From: Chrysochromulina parva
Lineage: Eukaryota > Haptophyta > Prymnesiales > Chrysochromulinaceae
Reading direction: 5' to 3'
NCBI GenBank assembly: GCA_002887195.1
Contig: PJAB01000441.1
Span: 1 to 26,598, forward strand
DNA length: 26,598 bases
Numbering within the stretch: the stretch's first letter is position 1; every line of letters starts with the position of its first letter. The translations under genes and the position numbers were made by a program. Below the pieces are notes generated by a model that saw only the letters and a program-made list of their open reading frames with translations, had not been told where the DNA came from and searched no databases. Below are positions 1 to 7,503 of this stretch, piece after piece.

Positions 1-60
1 TGTGTAACTCTGAGTACTTGTACTGTACTTTGTGTAACTCTGAGTACTTGTACTGTACTT
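1..60. repeat. 30-bp perfect tandem repeat, two copies
   Basis: Bases 1-30 and 31-60 are identical. The unit begins TGTGTAACTCTGAG and ends TGTACTGTACTT. It is AT-richer than the surrounding DNA. The array starts exactly at the window edge, so more copies may lie to the left. Confidence 0.95.
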
Positions 61-448
61 TTCATTGCGAATCAAATTTTGCGAAAGGTCACAGTTCTAA
101 AAGATGTGCATAATATTAATAATCTACTGTATCATGTGCTGACTGCTGAGGACCCGGAGCCGGACGCCCGGCCCGCGTACAACCCGCGTATGTTCTGACG
201 CGCGTATTCCGTATACTTGGCGACTCGGCCCCAGCCCCCACTGCCAACGCATGACGCCGCGCGCGCTTTATGTATTATGACATTAAATGTTTCTATGTCG
301 GTCAATGTCTAGGTCAATGACGCATTGCGTAAAAAAGCGAACAACGAAAGAGCACACGCCACCGGTGGAAAAACACACCGGCGATTCGGACCCCATCCCA
401 CCCTAATCCCACCCCCCACCCGCACCCGGGTCCTCGTGTCCCAGCGGC
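61..448. other. Non-coding flank downstream of the SKI8 homologue
   Basis: I see no supported gene here. A 133-codon plus-strand frame begins at 325 but is Arg/Pro-rich, shows no domain, and runs antisense into the 3' end of the WD40 gene, so it looks like a GC shadow. The minus-strand gene presumably ends its transcript here. I found no clear AATAAA on the minus strand. Confidence 0.6.
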
Positions 449-1360
449 TCAGCGCTCGTACAGGCGCAAGGCCTTGTCATCGCCGACGGACACGAGTCGA
501 TTCGGATTGTTCGGGTCGAAGGCGACGCCCCACGCCTGCTCGGTGTGCGCGTCGGCAATCACCTGCAGCGATTGGCGCGTGCCCACGTCCCAGATACGCA
601 CCGACTTGTCGGCGGAACAAGAGGCAATCACGCTGCCATCGGGCGCGGCGGCCACCCCCAGTACCCACGACGCGTGGCCAGGCATCGAGGCGACCTGCAA
701 GCCGGTGCTCAGCTCGTACAGATTAACGTGCGCATCATCCGCGCCCGTGATGAGGTGCGCGCCATCGGCCGAGAAGGCGAGCGCGCGCACGTTGGCCGAG
801 TGCCCTTCAAAGCGCTGCGTGACGAGCTTCGCCTCGACGTCGAGCACGTACACGCCGCCCTCGGCTGTGCCACACGCGACGTGCCGGCCATCGGGCGCCA
901 TCGCGACGCTCATGACAAATCTGTTGGCGCCCGTGGGCACCGAGAAGAGCCGCTGGCCGCTCGTCGCGCACCACATGTTGACGTGCCCTGGCTGTGCGCC
1001 CGAAGCAATCCGCTTGCCATCAGCAGAGAAGCAGACGGTCCATGCCTCTACAGGCCCAGCGTCAATAGAGAGCGCCTCGGTCCCGTGTTCGAGGCTCCAC
1101 ACACGAATGTGAGAATCTAGCGCCGACGAGGCCGCGAGACCACCCTCTGCGCTCGTCGTGACTGATGTGACCCCAAGCTCGTGCCCACGCAGGTCGTGCT
1201 GGCGCACGAGAGCGAGTTTCTCGCCCTCGCCCACGAGGACGAAGCTCCGCACCGTCTCGTCGCACGAACCGGCGACGATGGATCCCGAGTGCGACCAGGC
1301 CACCGACCAGAGGCCGTCGTCGGCGGCGTCAGCGACAACAGCTCGTACCGCGTAAGCCAT
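449..1360 (-). CDS. SKI8/WDR61-like WD40-repeat protein
   Basis: This is a 303-aa protein, close to the roughly 305 aa of WDR61/SKI8, in a single exon. In the family, a seven-bladed WD40 propeller scaffolds the cytosolic Ski complex, which feeds mRNA to the exosome, and also associates with Paf1C in the nucleus. WD repeats cover the whole chain. Family-specific stretches include DDGLWSVAWSHSG near the N-terminus, LGVTSV then SSALDSHIRVWSLE, SIDAGPVEAWTVCFS, GHASWVLGVA, SADKSVRIWDVGTRQ, and the C-terminal VSVGDDKALRLYE. The order and spacing match WDR61 end to end. The ATG at 1360 gives a family-length N-terminus. The gene diverges from the next one across about 113 bp, implying a shared promoter. 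The alternative is another single-propeller WD40 protein, but the WDR61-like block order makes this unlikely. Confidence 0.93.
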   Translation of the reverse strand: MAYAVRAVVADAADDGLWSVAWSHSGSIVAGSCDETVRSFVLVGEGEKLALVRQHDLRGHELGVTSVTTSAEGGLAASSALDSHIRVWSLEHGTEALSIDAGPVEAWTVCFSADGKRIASGAQPGHVNMWCATSGQRLFSVPTGANRFVMSVAMAPDGRHVACGTAEGGVYVLDVEAKLVTQRFEGHSANVRALAFSADGAHLITGADDAHVNLYELSTGLQVASMPGHASWVLGVAAAPDGSVIASCSADKSVRIWDVGTRQSLQVIADAHTEQAWGVAFDPNNPNRLVSVGDDKALRLYER

Positions 1361-1473
1361 TTCGTATGAAAGAAACCTGGGTGAGTTCCCGGCACCTCCA
1401 ATACAGTGGGCTTATTTGTCATTATCAGCCCATTCACGCGTAACATCCAGATGAAGAAGCCTCCTTCGTGAAC
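1361..1473. promoter_or_regulatory. Bidirectional promoter region (inferred)
   Basis: Only 113 bp separate the ATG of the SKI8 homologue (minus) from the ATG of the ankyrin gene (plus), so both promoters and 5' UTRs must overlap here or extend into the neighbour. I see no clear TATA box. This is inferred from layout only. Confidence 0.45.
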
Positions 1474-2865
1474 ATGGCGGCGCCAGTCGATATCGAGACT
1501 CTCAGCGACACCGTACGGAGAGTGCTCGAAGTGCACGGCCTCTCTGATATCGAGACTATCCGCCAACACCTCGAGGTGTCCCTCCATCTCGAAGAAGGGG
1601 AGCTCGTCAGCCAAAGCGAAGTCATCGAAGCCCTCCTTGAAGACGTGAGTGGCGTCCGAATTTGCCCAATCGTGGTCCCAGGATTGATGCTTCCGATCTC
1701 TCTCAGGCCCACTCGTGGTCCCAGGATTGATGCTTCCGATCTCTCTCAGGCCCACTCGTGTCGACTTTCGTTGCGACAGGCACTGGACGATGCCGAGTAC
1801 ATCCACGATGATGACATCGAGGATGATGCGGACGACGACGAGTGTGACCAACCTCCGTTTGTGCTCATCGTTGAGTCCGATTGCACCAAGCTGCCGCAAG
1901 AATACACCCTGGCCGTGCGCCGGGCAGCCTCGGACTGGGTGATGCGGCTCACGTCGCAGCAGCTCGTCGATGCGCAACCGCACCGCCGCAGGCACGCGCT
2001 GGAGTTGCACGACAACGAGCAGCTCGCCGCGACCGGCTGGCGCGTGCCCGTCGCGGCGCTCGTTTCGCTGCTTGGGCACGCGCCCGAGACGATCAGCGCG
2101 GCCAACCTTGAGCCCGCCGCAGCCGCGTGCGCGCTCGAGCTGCTCCTGGCCATGGGGCTGGCGGGCGACGCTCAGGTGGCGGGCCGTCGGCTGCTACACT
2201 TCGTTGCATCGGGGGGGTGTGATCCGCACGTGTACGACGACATTCCGCAGCCGCTGCCGCCCCGGCTGCTGCACCGGCTCGCGCGCCTGCTCCTCCGGTG
2301 TGGCGCGCGCACCGAGGACCGGGATGCCCAACACGGCGCAACTCCCCTCTCGTGGGCTGCGTGGTTTGGCTGTGAAGCAGGCCTCACCTCGATGCTCTCG
2401 CTCGGTGCCCACCGCGGCGCGCGCGACCGGTACGGCGCGACCTCGCGCGGCGTGGCGCGCGGTCGCTGGAACATCGACATCGATGACGCAGCACGCTGCT
2501 CGACGCTCTGCCCGTGTGCCGAGAGCGTCGAGAGTCGTCGTCAGGTGCTCGATGGCGCACAAGCCCCTTCAATCGTCGCGCCTTCCGCTGGTCATCGCGG
2601 CCGTCATCGCGACAACGCCGCGCTGGCCCGCAGCCGCAACGCGTGCCGACGGGAGACGGCGAGCGCGCTGCGTCGGCTGCATGCATCGTGGGCGGAGGCC
2701 GACTGCCGTGCGGCTGCAGCGGCGCATGCAACGTACGCAGCCTATGCGTGCGAGACGATCACGGGTAAGATGCTCCCGGGCCCTGCCCGCGAGGCAGTCG
2801 CGAGCGCGCTGATGGACTTCAAGCTCTGGGCGCCAGTGACGCGCCCGAGGGTGTGGGAGGAGTGA
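1474..2865 (+). CDS. DEK_C-like / ankyrin-repeat protein, two exons
   Basis: Exon 1 is 1474-1644 and exon 2 is 1780-2865, giving about 418 aa after removing the 135-bp intron. ATG 1474 lies in a good eukaryotic context (AACATGGCGG); the frame is open slightly upstream only through a GTG. Residues about 7-59 form a helical unit (SDTVRRVLEVHGLSD, IRQHLEVSLHL, SEVIEALLED) resembling the DEK C-terminal winged-helix-like domain, which binds DNA or chromatin in known proteins. An acidic linker follows (DDDIEDDADDDE). Bases 2311-2460 encode one clear ankyrin repeat pair (HGATPLSWAAWFGCEAGLTS then LGAHRGARDRYGATSRGVA). The Ala/Arg-rich helical C-terminus is unassigned. A chromatin-linked adaptor is plausible but is inference. 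The exon 2 end around 2500-2700 could hide another intron. Confidence 0.72.
   Translation: MAAPVDIETLSDTVRRVLEVHGLSDIETIRQHLEVSLHLEEGELVSQSEVIEALLEDVSGVRICPIVVPGLMLPISLRPTRGPRIDASDLSQAHSCRLSLRQALDDAEYIHDDDIEDDADDDECDQPPFVLIVESDCTKLPQEYTLAVRRAASDWVMRLTSQQLVDAQPHRRRHALELHDNEQLAATGWRVPVAALVSLLGHAPETISAANLEPAAAACALELLLAMGLAGDAQVAGRRLLHFVASGGCDPHVYDDIPQPLPPRLLHRLARLLLRCGARTEDRDAQHGATPLSWAAWFGCEAGLTSMLSLGAHRGARDRYGATSRGVARGRWNIDIDDAARCSTLCPCAESVESRRQVLDGAQAPSIVAPSAGHRGRHRDNAALARSRNACRRETASALRRLHASWAEADCRAAAAAHATYAAYACETITGKMLPGPAREAVASALMDFKLWAPVTRPRVWEE
1645..1779 (+). other. Intron (GT-AG, 135 bp) holding a 43-bp tandem duplication
   Basis: The donor GAC|GTGAGT is at 1645 and the acceptor TTGCGACAG| is at 1779, phase 0. 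The intron is a multiple of three with no stop, so the retained form also reads through. The internal 43-bp repeat is translated in two different frames, which argues against it being coding. Removing it joins ALLED to ALDDAEYIHDDD smoothly. Confidence 0.78.
1671..1756 (+). repeat. 43-bp perfect tandem duplication inside the intron
   Basis: Copies are 1671-1713 and 1714-1756, followed by CGTG of a third start. Each copy carries a pyrimidine tract ending CTCTCTCAG, so each contains a possible 3' splice site. Confidence 0.95.
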
Positions 2866-3283
2866 GCACGCCCTCGGGTGCTTCGGCCAAGACAAGAAAC
2901 ATATCAGTAGAGATCACGCCCGCGACCACGATCCCGTGCGCACGCGCGCGGCCGGGCAGTCCGTGTCCCAAAGTGACGTGCGAATCAAACTGAAATGGGG
3001 CCGGCGGGGCCTCACGCCGGTGCGAGCGCGGTCGAAACACGCGCCCCGTTGCTTCGCGGGTCGTCCGCAGCATTGACTTATTCCGGTGCGGTCGTGACTC
3101 GTGTACTATCTGGTCTAGGTCTTCGGGCCGTACCCACGCTGGGGCGTTCCACACCGCGCCGGTGGACAGTCCGGTCGCCCCACTGTGACAGTGATCTCTA
3201 AAAGTGGACAATTGCAATTGGACGTTTTGAGACGAGATTTAACGCGCATTCGGGTGGTGCCGTAACTGCCGTTGCGGCGCCCC
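2866..3283. other. Intergenic region between convergent genes
   Basis: About 418 bp separate the stop codons of two convergent genes and should hold both 3' UTRs. I see no gene. A perfect 13-bp palindrome (CACTGTGACAGTG) lies near 3180-3192. A 132-codon minus frame at 2819-3217 has no recognisable domain. Confidence 0.55.
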
Positions 3284-6272
3284 TTAAACAGGGATCCTCC
3301 TCGTCCTCCTCGTCATCCAGGCAGCGCTGCGGCCGGCGCAAATGGCTCCGAGCATGAGGGCGAGCGCGAGCTGCTGCGGAAGCGGCGGCGCGCGCGAAGA
3401 CCTGGCAGCCGACGTGGCCTGCATAATCGGGTTCTCCGCGTCGAGGGACGCATTCCCCACATCCCCTTGCTCCTCGGGGCAAAAGTGGAGCAGGCGCGAG
3501 CAGCCGTATGCCTCGACCAGGCGCTGTCGCGGGCGTGAAGAGAGGCTGAGCGTGAACTCGGCGCGCTCGTCGCGCAGCGCCTGCACCCCGATGTAAAAGT
3601 CGGCGCTCTCCGATTCGGCGCTAAGGGGCGCGAGGCCACTTGTAACCACGGTGCTGTCTACGTACGACGAGGCGCCCGAAAAGGGGTCGTACCTCACCAG
3701 GTAGCTGAGGGAGCAGCGGCCGATGCATCCAGTCCGATCGGCACGGATGTCGGCGGCGCTCGGACACTGATGACGCTTGATGAAGAGCCCTTGGAGCCGC
3801 GCGTGCGTCGAGGTACTTGGCACGAAAGGGTCCGCACCGGGCGGCGGCCGCCGTGGCGGCACGGGTGGCAAAGGGGGCGGAAACCGCCGCGCCGACTGAT
3901 TCGAGAGCGCTTGCGGAGGTCGGGGCGGCAGAGCGGTTGGCATGGGCGGCAACCCGGGTGGCTCTGCGAGAAAGTCGAAGCTCAGGTCGAGGCGCACGAT
4001 CGCCTCGATGTCCGGAGGGATACCGCGGAGCACAAAGTAACGGAACTGGCCGCAACACACGTGCCCAGTGCCGCCGTGCGAGAAGGGCGTCACGATGGGG
4101 ATTGTCTCGCCAGCTGCTGGCCAGCCGGCGCTGCCGTACCTGATGAGGGAGGCCATCCGGGCCCATCATGAGGGGCAGTCCGAGGCAAACAGTGGCTGAT
4201 GAGGGAGGCCATCCGGGCCCATCATGAGGGGCAAAGTGGGCAACCGGCGCTGCCGTTACCTTGGGCCCTCGGCACTGAGCAGCTGTGGTCGGATAGCAAA
4301 GAGTGTTGGGAGCAACCCATCGGCGGTCGCGCGCAGCGCCGTATCGAGTGCCACCCTGATGTGGTATTCGTACGGGTCGTCGACGTAGCAGGGCGACGTC
4401 GAGAGCGTCGTGACGGGCGCTCGGATCGCCATATCGTACGCACTCGGGGTCGGTCGCTTGTTTCGGCGCACGAGGACGGTCGAGAGCGGCATCGCGCTCC
4501 CTTCCCAGATCTGACCGCCAGTATTCCCACCCAATGCATAGCTCAGCTGGTACCTGGGTTCGAGTTGGCCGGTGGTGAGGTACAGCGAGGCATCGCGCGA
4601 GTCGGTCGTGACGATGGTGTAGTGGCGCATCTGCATCCGACACCCCCACGAGCACGACGGAAACAGCGTCATCAGTCGCAATGCGCCATCAGAGAGGCCA
4701 TCAGAGAGGCCATCGGAGAGGCCATCGGAGAGGCCATCAGTGACCATCGGCGGCGCACCTGCCCGAAGGCGACGCACCCAACGCGAGTCTCATTCGGGGC
4801 GATGGCGCCGTCGACGAAGCCACGATGTGCCACTCGCAGGATGTAGTAGCCACGCGCCTCCTTGACACGGTTATTGTCGCGACCTGGGTTGGGTCTGAAC
4901 CGCGTGACCGCCTGTAGACCATTGTGGTCTACGTAGCCGGGTATCGGACCGAAAGGATCGAAAACCGTCGCCGCCTGATGAAGGAGGCAGCCACATAAGA
5001 CATCATCGGGCCATCCATGGCAATCGGTGGCACTCCGACGCACTCCGATGCAATCAGTGGCAATCAGCGCGCCTCGATGGCGATGAAGTAGCGCCCTCCC
5101 TCCCATGGCTGCGTGCAGAACCATTCGCGGGTGACGAAGGCGGACGAGTTGAGGATCGGCATTGACTGCCCCCCGCGGGTGGGGCACACATTCACAGAGT
5201 ATCGGAGATTGCCGATCAGCCCGTGCCCATACGTTCCACAACGAGACGTTAGTGCGTCGTTGACGCACCCAAAGGTGAGGTTCGTCAAGCCCACTCGCTC
5301 TACACGGTACCGAATCACGTCGTAGCCGCCCACCAGCACCGAGTAGGTGTGGTACGTGGACTGTGCGATCGGAAGCGGCCCAAGCACGTCGCCGTGCGCC
5401 AGCGCCATCGGCGCGAGCATGTAGCGCACGCGGAATCGGCACGGGTCGTTCTCGTTGCCATAATGCTGATTGTTCTGCTCTCTGCCGAACGGGCGGCCGC
5501 AACGGACAGCGAGGTACAAGGCGTCGCTGGGCAGCGGCGCGGTGCAGCCGGGTTTGGTGTCGTCGAAGCCCAGCGTGTACGTGAACGAATCCCGCTGATA
5601 GAGCTCGACGAACGTCCCTCCTTGCGCCACAGTCCGCAAGTCCCTGAAGACGCTTCGCGGATACTCGGTCCCATCGTTGAGCTGTTTGTGCACCTGGTAC
5701 CAATCATCCGGGAGAGTCGGTGAGAGGTGCAGGAAGGCGTCGATGGTCGTGAAGCGCTCTGCATCAATATTGTACTCCGTATCCAGGGTGATGATGAGGG
5801 CCAGCGGTGTGTCTGGCTGCGTGCCGAGCGAGGTCGAAATCGTAGAGCTCCGGCCTACGTCTCGCTCGGTCCACTGCTGCTGCGTGGCGTTCGGCGTCAG
5901 ACGAGTAGGAATGCGAAAGAACGTCCAGTGGTAAAGGCAAAGGGTGTGCTGCGATTCGCGACCCTGCTGCAAGTGCGTCATTGTGATGGAGTTGACGTTG
6001 TTTTCTGGGTTTATCCCGAAGATCGTCCGTTGCACGTACGTCTGACAAATGTTGCACCTGCAATAGCTCAGATCCGTCTGAGAAGGGACCAAACACTGAT
6101 CACTGACAATTTGGAGGACTCCGGTGCAGTCGTCGAGCGTGATGGTGTTGGCCATCGTCTCGCCGTTCGCCCGAAAGTACAGACGGAGGAGCCCGAAACA
6201 GCGCCTCGATCTCATGCGAATGGTGGGGTGACCCTCCCGTACTGTGGGACATCGACATTGGATATGAATCAT
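3284..6272 (-). CDS. Large Cys-rich PPC-like repeat protein, secreted or membrane, four exons
   Basis: I join four exons on the minus strand: about 6272-5073, 4974-4759, 4630-4260 and 4139-3284. All junctions are phase-compatible, giving about 880 aa. The chain contains repeated beta-sandwich-like units: YHTYSVLVGGYDVIRYRVE, GGRYFIAIE, ARGYYILRVAHRGFVD, YEYHIRVALD, and DFYIGVQALRDERAEFTLSLS. The last resembles bacterial pre-peptidase C-terminal (PPC) domains. Paired cysteines and N-glycosylation sites suggest a secreted chain. Exon 4 has a Pro-rich linker (PPGLPPMPTALPPRPP). Near the C-terminus, LPQQLALALMLGAICAG is a possible membrane segment followed by Arg-rich residues. The start is uncertain: 6272, 6215 and 6155 are in-frame ATGs, the frame stays open to 6614 under the divergent gene, and no signal peptide is visible, so a further 5' exon may exist. 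The function is unknown; adhesion or cell surface is a guess. Confidence 0.72.
4140..4233 (-). repeat. 38-bp direct repeat ending in the 3' splice site
   Basis: Copies 4140-4177 and 4196-4233 are identical, separated by 18 bp. On the minus strand each ends CCTCCCTCATCAG. The downstream copy supplies the acceptor used in the model. Using the upstream copy would add 56 nt and shift the frame. Confidence 0.93.
4140..4259 (-). other. Intron 3 (GT-AG, 120 bp), 3' splice site duplicated
   Basis: Donor CCAAG|GTAACG and acceptor CTCATCAG|GTACGG are phase 2 and recreate an Arg codon (EGP-R-YGSAGW). The upstream frame meets TAA inside the intron, so splicing is needed to reach exon 4. Confidence 0.85.
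4631..4758 (-). other. Intron 2 (GT-AG, 128 bp)
   Basis: Donor GGGCAG|GTGCGC and acceptor GGATGCAG|ATGCGC are both phase 0, joining RVGCVAFGQ to MRHYTIVTTDS. The length is not a multiple of three, so splicing is required to connect the two open frames. Confidence 0.82.
4684..4740 (-). repeat. 12-bp minisatellite, about four copies, in intron 2
   Basis: On the minus strand GATGGCCTCTCC occurs twice and GATGGCCTCTCT twice, followed by a partial copy. The unit resembles part of the 38-bp repeat in the neighbouring intron (GATGGCCTCCCTC). Confidence 0.9.
4975..5072 (-). other. Intron 1 (probable GC-AG, 98 bp)
   Basis: The exon 1 frame stops just after FIAIEAR and no GT donor lies nearby. GAG|GCGCGC as a GC donor with acceptor CTTCATCAG|GCGGCG is phase 0 and joins YFIAIE to AATVFDPFG. 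The intron 3' end resembles that of intron 3. The interior has quasi-repeats around TGATTGCC. Confidence 0.68.
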
Positions 6273-6381
6273 ACATGTAACGTCTTCGCTTGGGTCTTCG
6301 AGTGAGAAAGAAAGCGACCGCCGCGGCCGCGGTGGCGAAGCGGGAGCAGCAGTAGTCGCGAGGGCATACTCGTCGGCAAGG

Positions 6382-7212
6382 ATGGCAGCTCGCATCATTG
6401 TGTTCGCCCTCGTGCTCCTCTCGACCACGGACGCCTTGCGCGGCAAAGGTCGAGGCAAGAGCAAGGGCCGCGGCTCAGGCGCATCCACGGTGGCAGTGTC
6501 ACCGCCCGGTGAGGTGGAATGCACGAAGTGCATGTCCGCCGTGATGAGGCTGCTCATACCGCACGAGTCGCGCGGCTGCCCCGGGATGCCCAACGGCACC
6601 GTCATCACGAGCACCGACTTGAGGCGCGTGCCGACTGCCTACTGCCCGACGCTGCTGCCCAAGAAGCGTGCATGCATCGCGTACTCGTTTGGGGCGGACG
6701 GCTCATCGGACTTCGACAACCAGATGGTGGCAGCCACCTGCCGCGTGCTCTCGTTCGACCCGCTGTGCTGCGGCGCCGCGCACCGCGTGGGCCCGTCGCA
6801 CGACTTCATCCCGATCGGCTTGCACTGGTTTGACGGCTTGACTGACTCAGACGACCCGGCGCACCCGAACACGACGTTTCCGGTGCTCACGCTGAACACG
6901 ATCAAGACGAGCTACGAGCACCCTAAGGTCGATGTCTTGCGGCTCAAGGTTGCCACGAAGCACGAGTGGAAAGTGCTCAAGAACCTCGTCAACACGGGCG
7001 CCCTCACGGACATCTTTCAGGTGTCGCTCAACTTGCGAATGGAGGACCATGACATGTGGGAGGAGTACCGCACGGTCCTGAATGGCGTGCGCGCGGCCGG
7101 CTTCTTCCCCTTCTACGTTAAGCCACAGGCGGGCTCCACATACCTCAAGGTGCAGGAGGGCAAACACATGCTCTACTCGGCCTATGAGGTCGCGTACGGG
7201 AACGACTCGTAA
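6382..7212 (+). CDS. Secreted METTL24-like methyltransferase-domain protein
   Basis: The 276-aa chain begins with a clear signal peptide (residues 1-19, hydrophobic core IIVFALVLLST), then a basic linker (GKGRGKSKGRG). Residues about 98-245 follow the METTL24/Methyltransf_22 pattern: AYSFGADGSSDFD as motif I, CRVLSFDPLCC as the acidic strand-2 motif, HDFIPIGL, a helix, KVDVLRLKVATKHEWKVL, DIFQVSLNLRM, then GVRAAGFFPFY. Family members usually have an LKIDIEGAEW-like stretch where this protein reads LRLKVATKHEW, so the acidic residue is missing and activity is uncertain. Cys pairs at 47/50 and 129/130 fit the secretory lumen. ATG 6382 gives the signal peptide directly. The gene diverges from the PPC-like gene, and the open frame of that gene overlaps this N-terminus antisense. 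The substrate is unknown. Confidence 0.8.
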   Translation: MAARIIVFALVLLSTTDALRGKGRGKSKGRGSGASTVAVSPPGEVECTKCMSAVMRLLIPHESRGCPGMPNGTVITSTDLRRVPTAYCPTLLPKKRACIAYSFGADGSSDFDNQMVAATCRVLSFDPLCCGAAHRVGPSHDFIPIGLHWFDGLTDSDDPAHPNTTFPVLTLNTIKTSYEHPKVDVLRLKVATKHEWKVLKNLVNTGALTDIFQVSLNLRMEDHDMWEEYRTVLNGVRAAGFFPFYVKPQAGSTYLKVQEGKHMLYSAYEVAYGNDS

Positions 7213-7503
7213 AAGCGCGTGCGCGACGAGGCGACGCGCAGGGGCTTCTCCCCTTGCCGTCCTCGGTTCATCGCTCACTCCGGCGCTCTCCTCAAGCTCG
7301 TAGGGATCTCCCTAACCCCAACGATTGAACGATACTGACACCACAGTGTTCGTGTTACCTGTGTCGTTGTGTGCTCTCTCGTCGGAGAAGAGGGGTGACA
7401 CGTAGTGGTTAACCTAGTGCGTATTGGAAACGGAAGGGCGAGGGAATGAGCCCCGCGACGAAACTTACACGTGGAAAAAACCCTGCGGAATTCTGTGTTG
7501 ATA
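7213..7503 (+). other. Intergenic region and presumed 5' UTR of the multi-nuclease gene
   Basis: Between the two plus-strand genes I see no additional gene. An ATG at 7446 opens a 79-codon frame that overlaps the ATG at 7504 in another frame, so it could act as an upstream ORF. An in-frame stop at 7447 bounds the main frame. Confidence 0.5.

Noticed and set aside
325..726. 133-codon plus-strand frame
   Set aside because: It has low-complexity Arg/Pro composition and overlaps the conserved C-terminus of the WD40 gene antisense.
1117..2079. 320-codon minus-strand frame
   Set aside because: It is antisense to the ankyrin gene and the SKI8 start, has no domain, and its repeated peptides come from the 43-bp intron duplication.
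4540..4575. tRNA-like A box (TAGCTCAGCTGG) and B box (GGTTCGAGT) close together
   Set aside because: The two boxes are only a few bases apart, no acceptor stem or anticodon arm can form, and the stretch lies inside exon 3 of the PPC-like gene, where it encodes YQLSYA antisense.
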